In this document: positions 63,792 to 64,000 of the stretch, one piece after another
Position numbering within the stretch: the first letter of the stretch is position 1
Layout of the letters: the number at the start of each line of letters is the position of its first letter
From: Pseudomonas sp. ATCC 13867
GTDB taxonomy: Bacteria; Pseudomonadota; Gammaproteobacteria; Pseudomonadales; Pseudomonadaceae
Length of the DNA: 64,000 nucleotides
Assembly (NCBI RefSeq): GCF_000349845.1
Contig: NC_020829.1
Span: 5,401,001-5,465,000 of the forward strand
Direction: 5' to 3'
Notes under the pieces: model-generated
What the model saw: the letters and a program-made list of their open reading frames with translations, nothing else
Told to the model about the DNA's origin: nothing
The model's database searches: none
Translations under genes and position numbers: made by a program

Positions 63792-63796
63792 AATCG

Positions 63797-63880
63797 TTCG
63801 GGCTTTGGCAGCTTGTCGACCTCACCCGCTCTCTATCCAAGAGCCGGGGGCGCGCTCAAACCAACCGAGCAGCAAACCTA
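63797..63880 (-). pseudogene. Decayed second copy of tRNA-Ile
   Basis: Read on the minus strand, AGGTTTGCTGCTCGGTTGG and TTTGAGCGCGCCCC match the D-arm side of tRNA-Ile with several changes, and GGGTGAGGTCG matches its variable/T-arm side. The anticodon loop is replaced by a longer GC-rich insert and the T arm is shortened. Similar bases (ACGATNGGT) precede both copies, as expected of a tandem duplication. It should not fold as a functional tRNA. Confidence 0.7.
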
Positions 63881-63942
63881 TCGTCTAACCAGTGAATCAA
63901 GCAATTCGTGTGGGAGCTTATGAAGAAGCTGAGATCTTCGAT

Positions 63943-64000
<58 letters not shown>

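Overview
The window is a high-GC chromosomal segment of a Pseudomonas, from the P. aeruginosa-like side of the genus (a species near P. nitroreducens, P. citronellolis or P. knackmussii fits; this is inference). The gene order follows, as I recall it, the P. aeruginosa block from rep (PA5296) to pstS (PA5369). It ends in an rRNA operon read from the minus strand. Nearly everything is housekeeping. There is no prophage, plasmid, CRISPR array or large island. The accessory-like DNA consists of one small inverted-repeat element and several Pseudomonas REP repeats.

Layout. 1-6.2 kb: 3' end of rep, xpt, a cytochrome c5, the XRE-cupin regulator PauR, and the D-alanine catabolic genes dadA, a RidA paralogue and dadX. 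6.2-9.3 kb: the envelope trio ydbL-ynbE-ydbH. 9.4-16.6 kb: the Lrp-type regulator DadR, polyamine-catabolism genes (pauB4-like oxidase, kauB/pauC aldehyde dehydrogenase), a phospholipase-D-like lipoprotein, an MFS protein and a cupin. 16.6-16.8 kb: a 207-bp element with IS4-like ends and a 12-bp target duplication, inserted into the terminator shared by the cupin gene and rpmG. 16.9-28 kb: rpmBG, dppA5, radC, coaBC, dut, algC (long form), argB, a thioesterase, pyrE, crc. 28-34 kb: rph, yicC, gmk, rpoZ, spoT, ridA. 34-46 kb: a lipoprotein, a LysE exporter, an AraC regulator, an SDR protein, oxyR-recG, an HDOD protein, an HU protein, rubredoxins and their reductase, ubiC-ubiA. 46.5-59.7 kb: the phosphate regulon phoBR and pstSCAB-phoU, with a CNNM transporter, a LytM protein and a response regulator between them. 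59.7-64 kb: REP cluster, then (minus strand) 5S, 23S, tRNA-Ala, tRNA-Ile and the 3' end of 16S.

How the genes work together. DadR (Lrp family) very likely controls dadA-dadX, which turn L-alanine into D-alanine and oxidise it to pyruvate. PauR represses polyamine catabolism, represented here by the pauB4-like oxidase and KauB. PhoB/PhoR, PhoU and PstSCAB form the complete phosphate-sensing and uptake system; Pho boxes with an 11-bp period stand before phoB, pstC and pstS. CoaBC, Dut, AlgC, ArgB, PyrE, Gmk and Xpt supply coenzyme A, nucleotides, sugar phosphates and arginine. Crc and SpoT add carbon-source and stringent control.

The observations most worth a second look are the inverted-repeat element that split a terminator and carries terminator-like hairpins of its own; a decayed second copy of tRNA-Ile between 16S and the real tRNA-Ile; a LytM protein that has lost a zinc ligand; a 25-bp palindrome upstream of dadA; and a terminator inside the dad operon.
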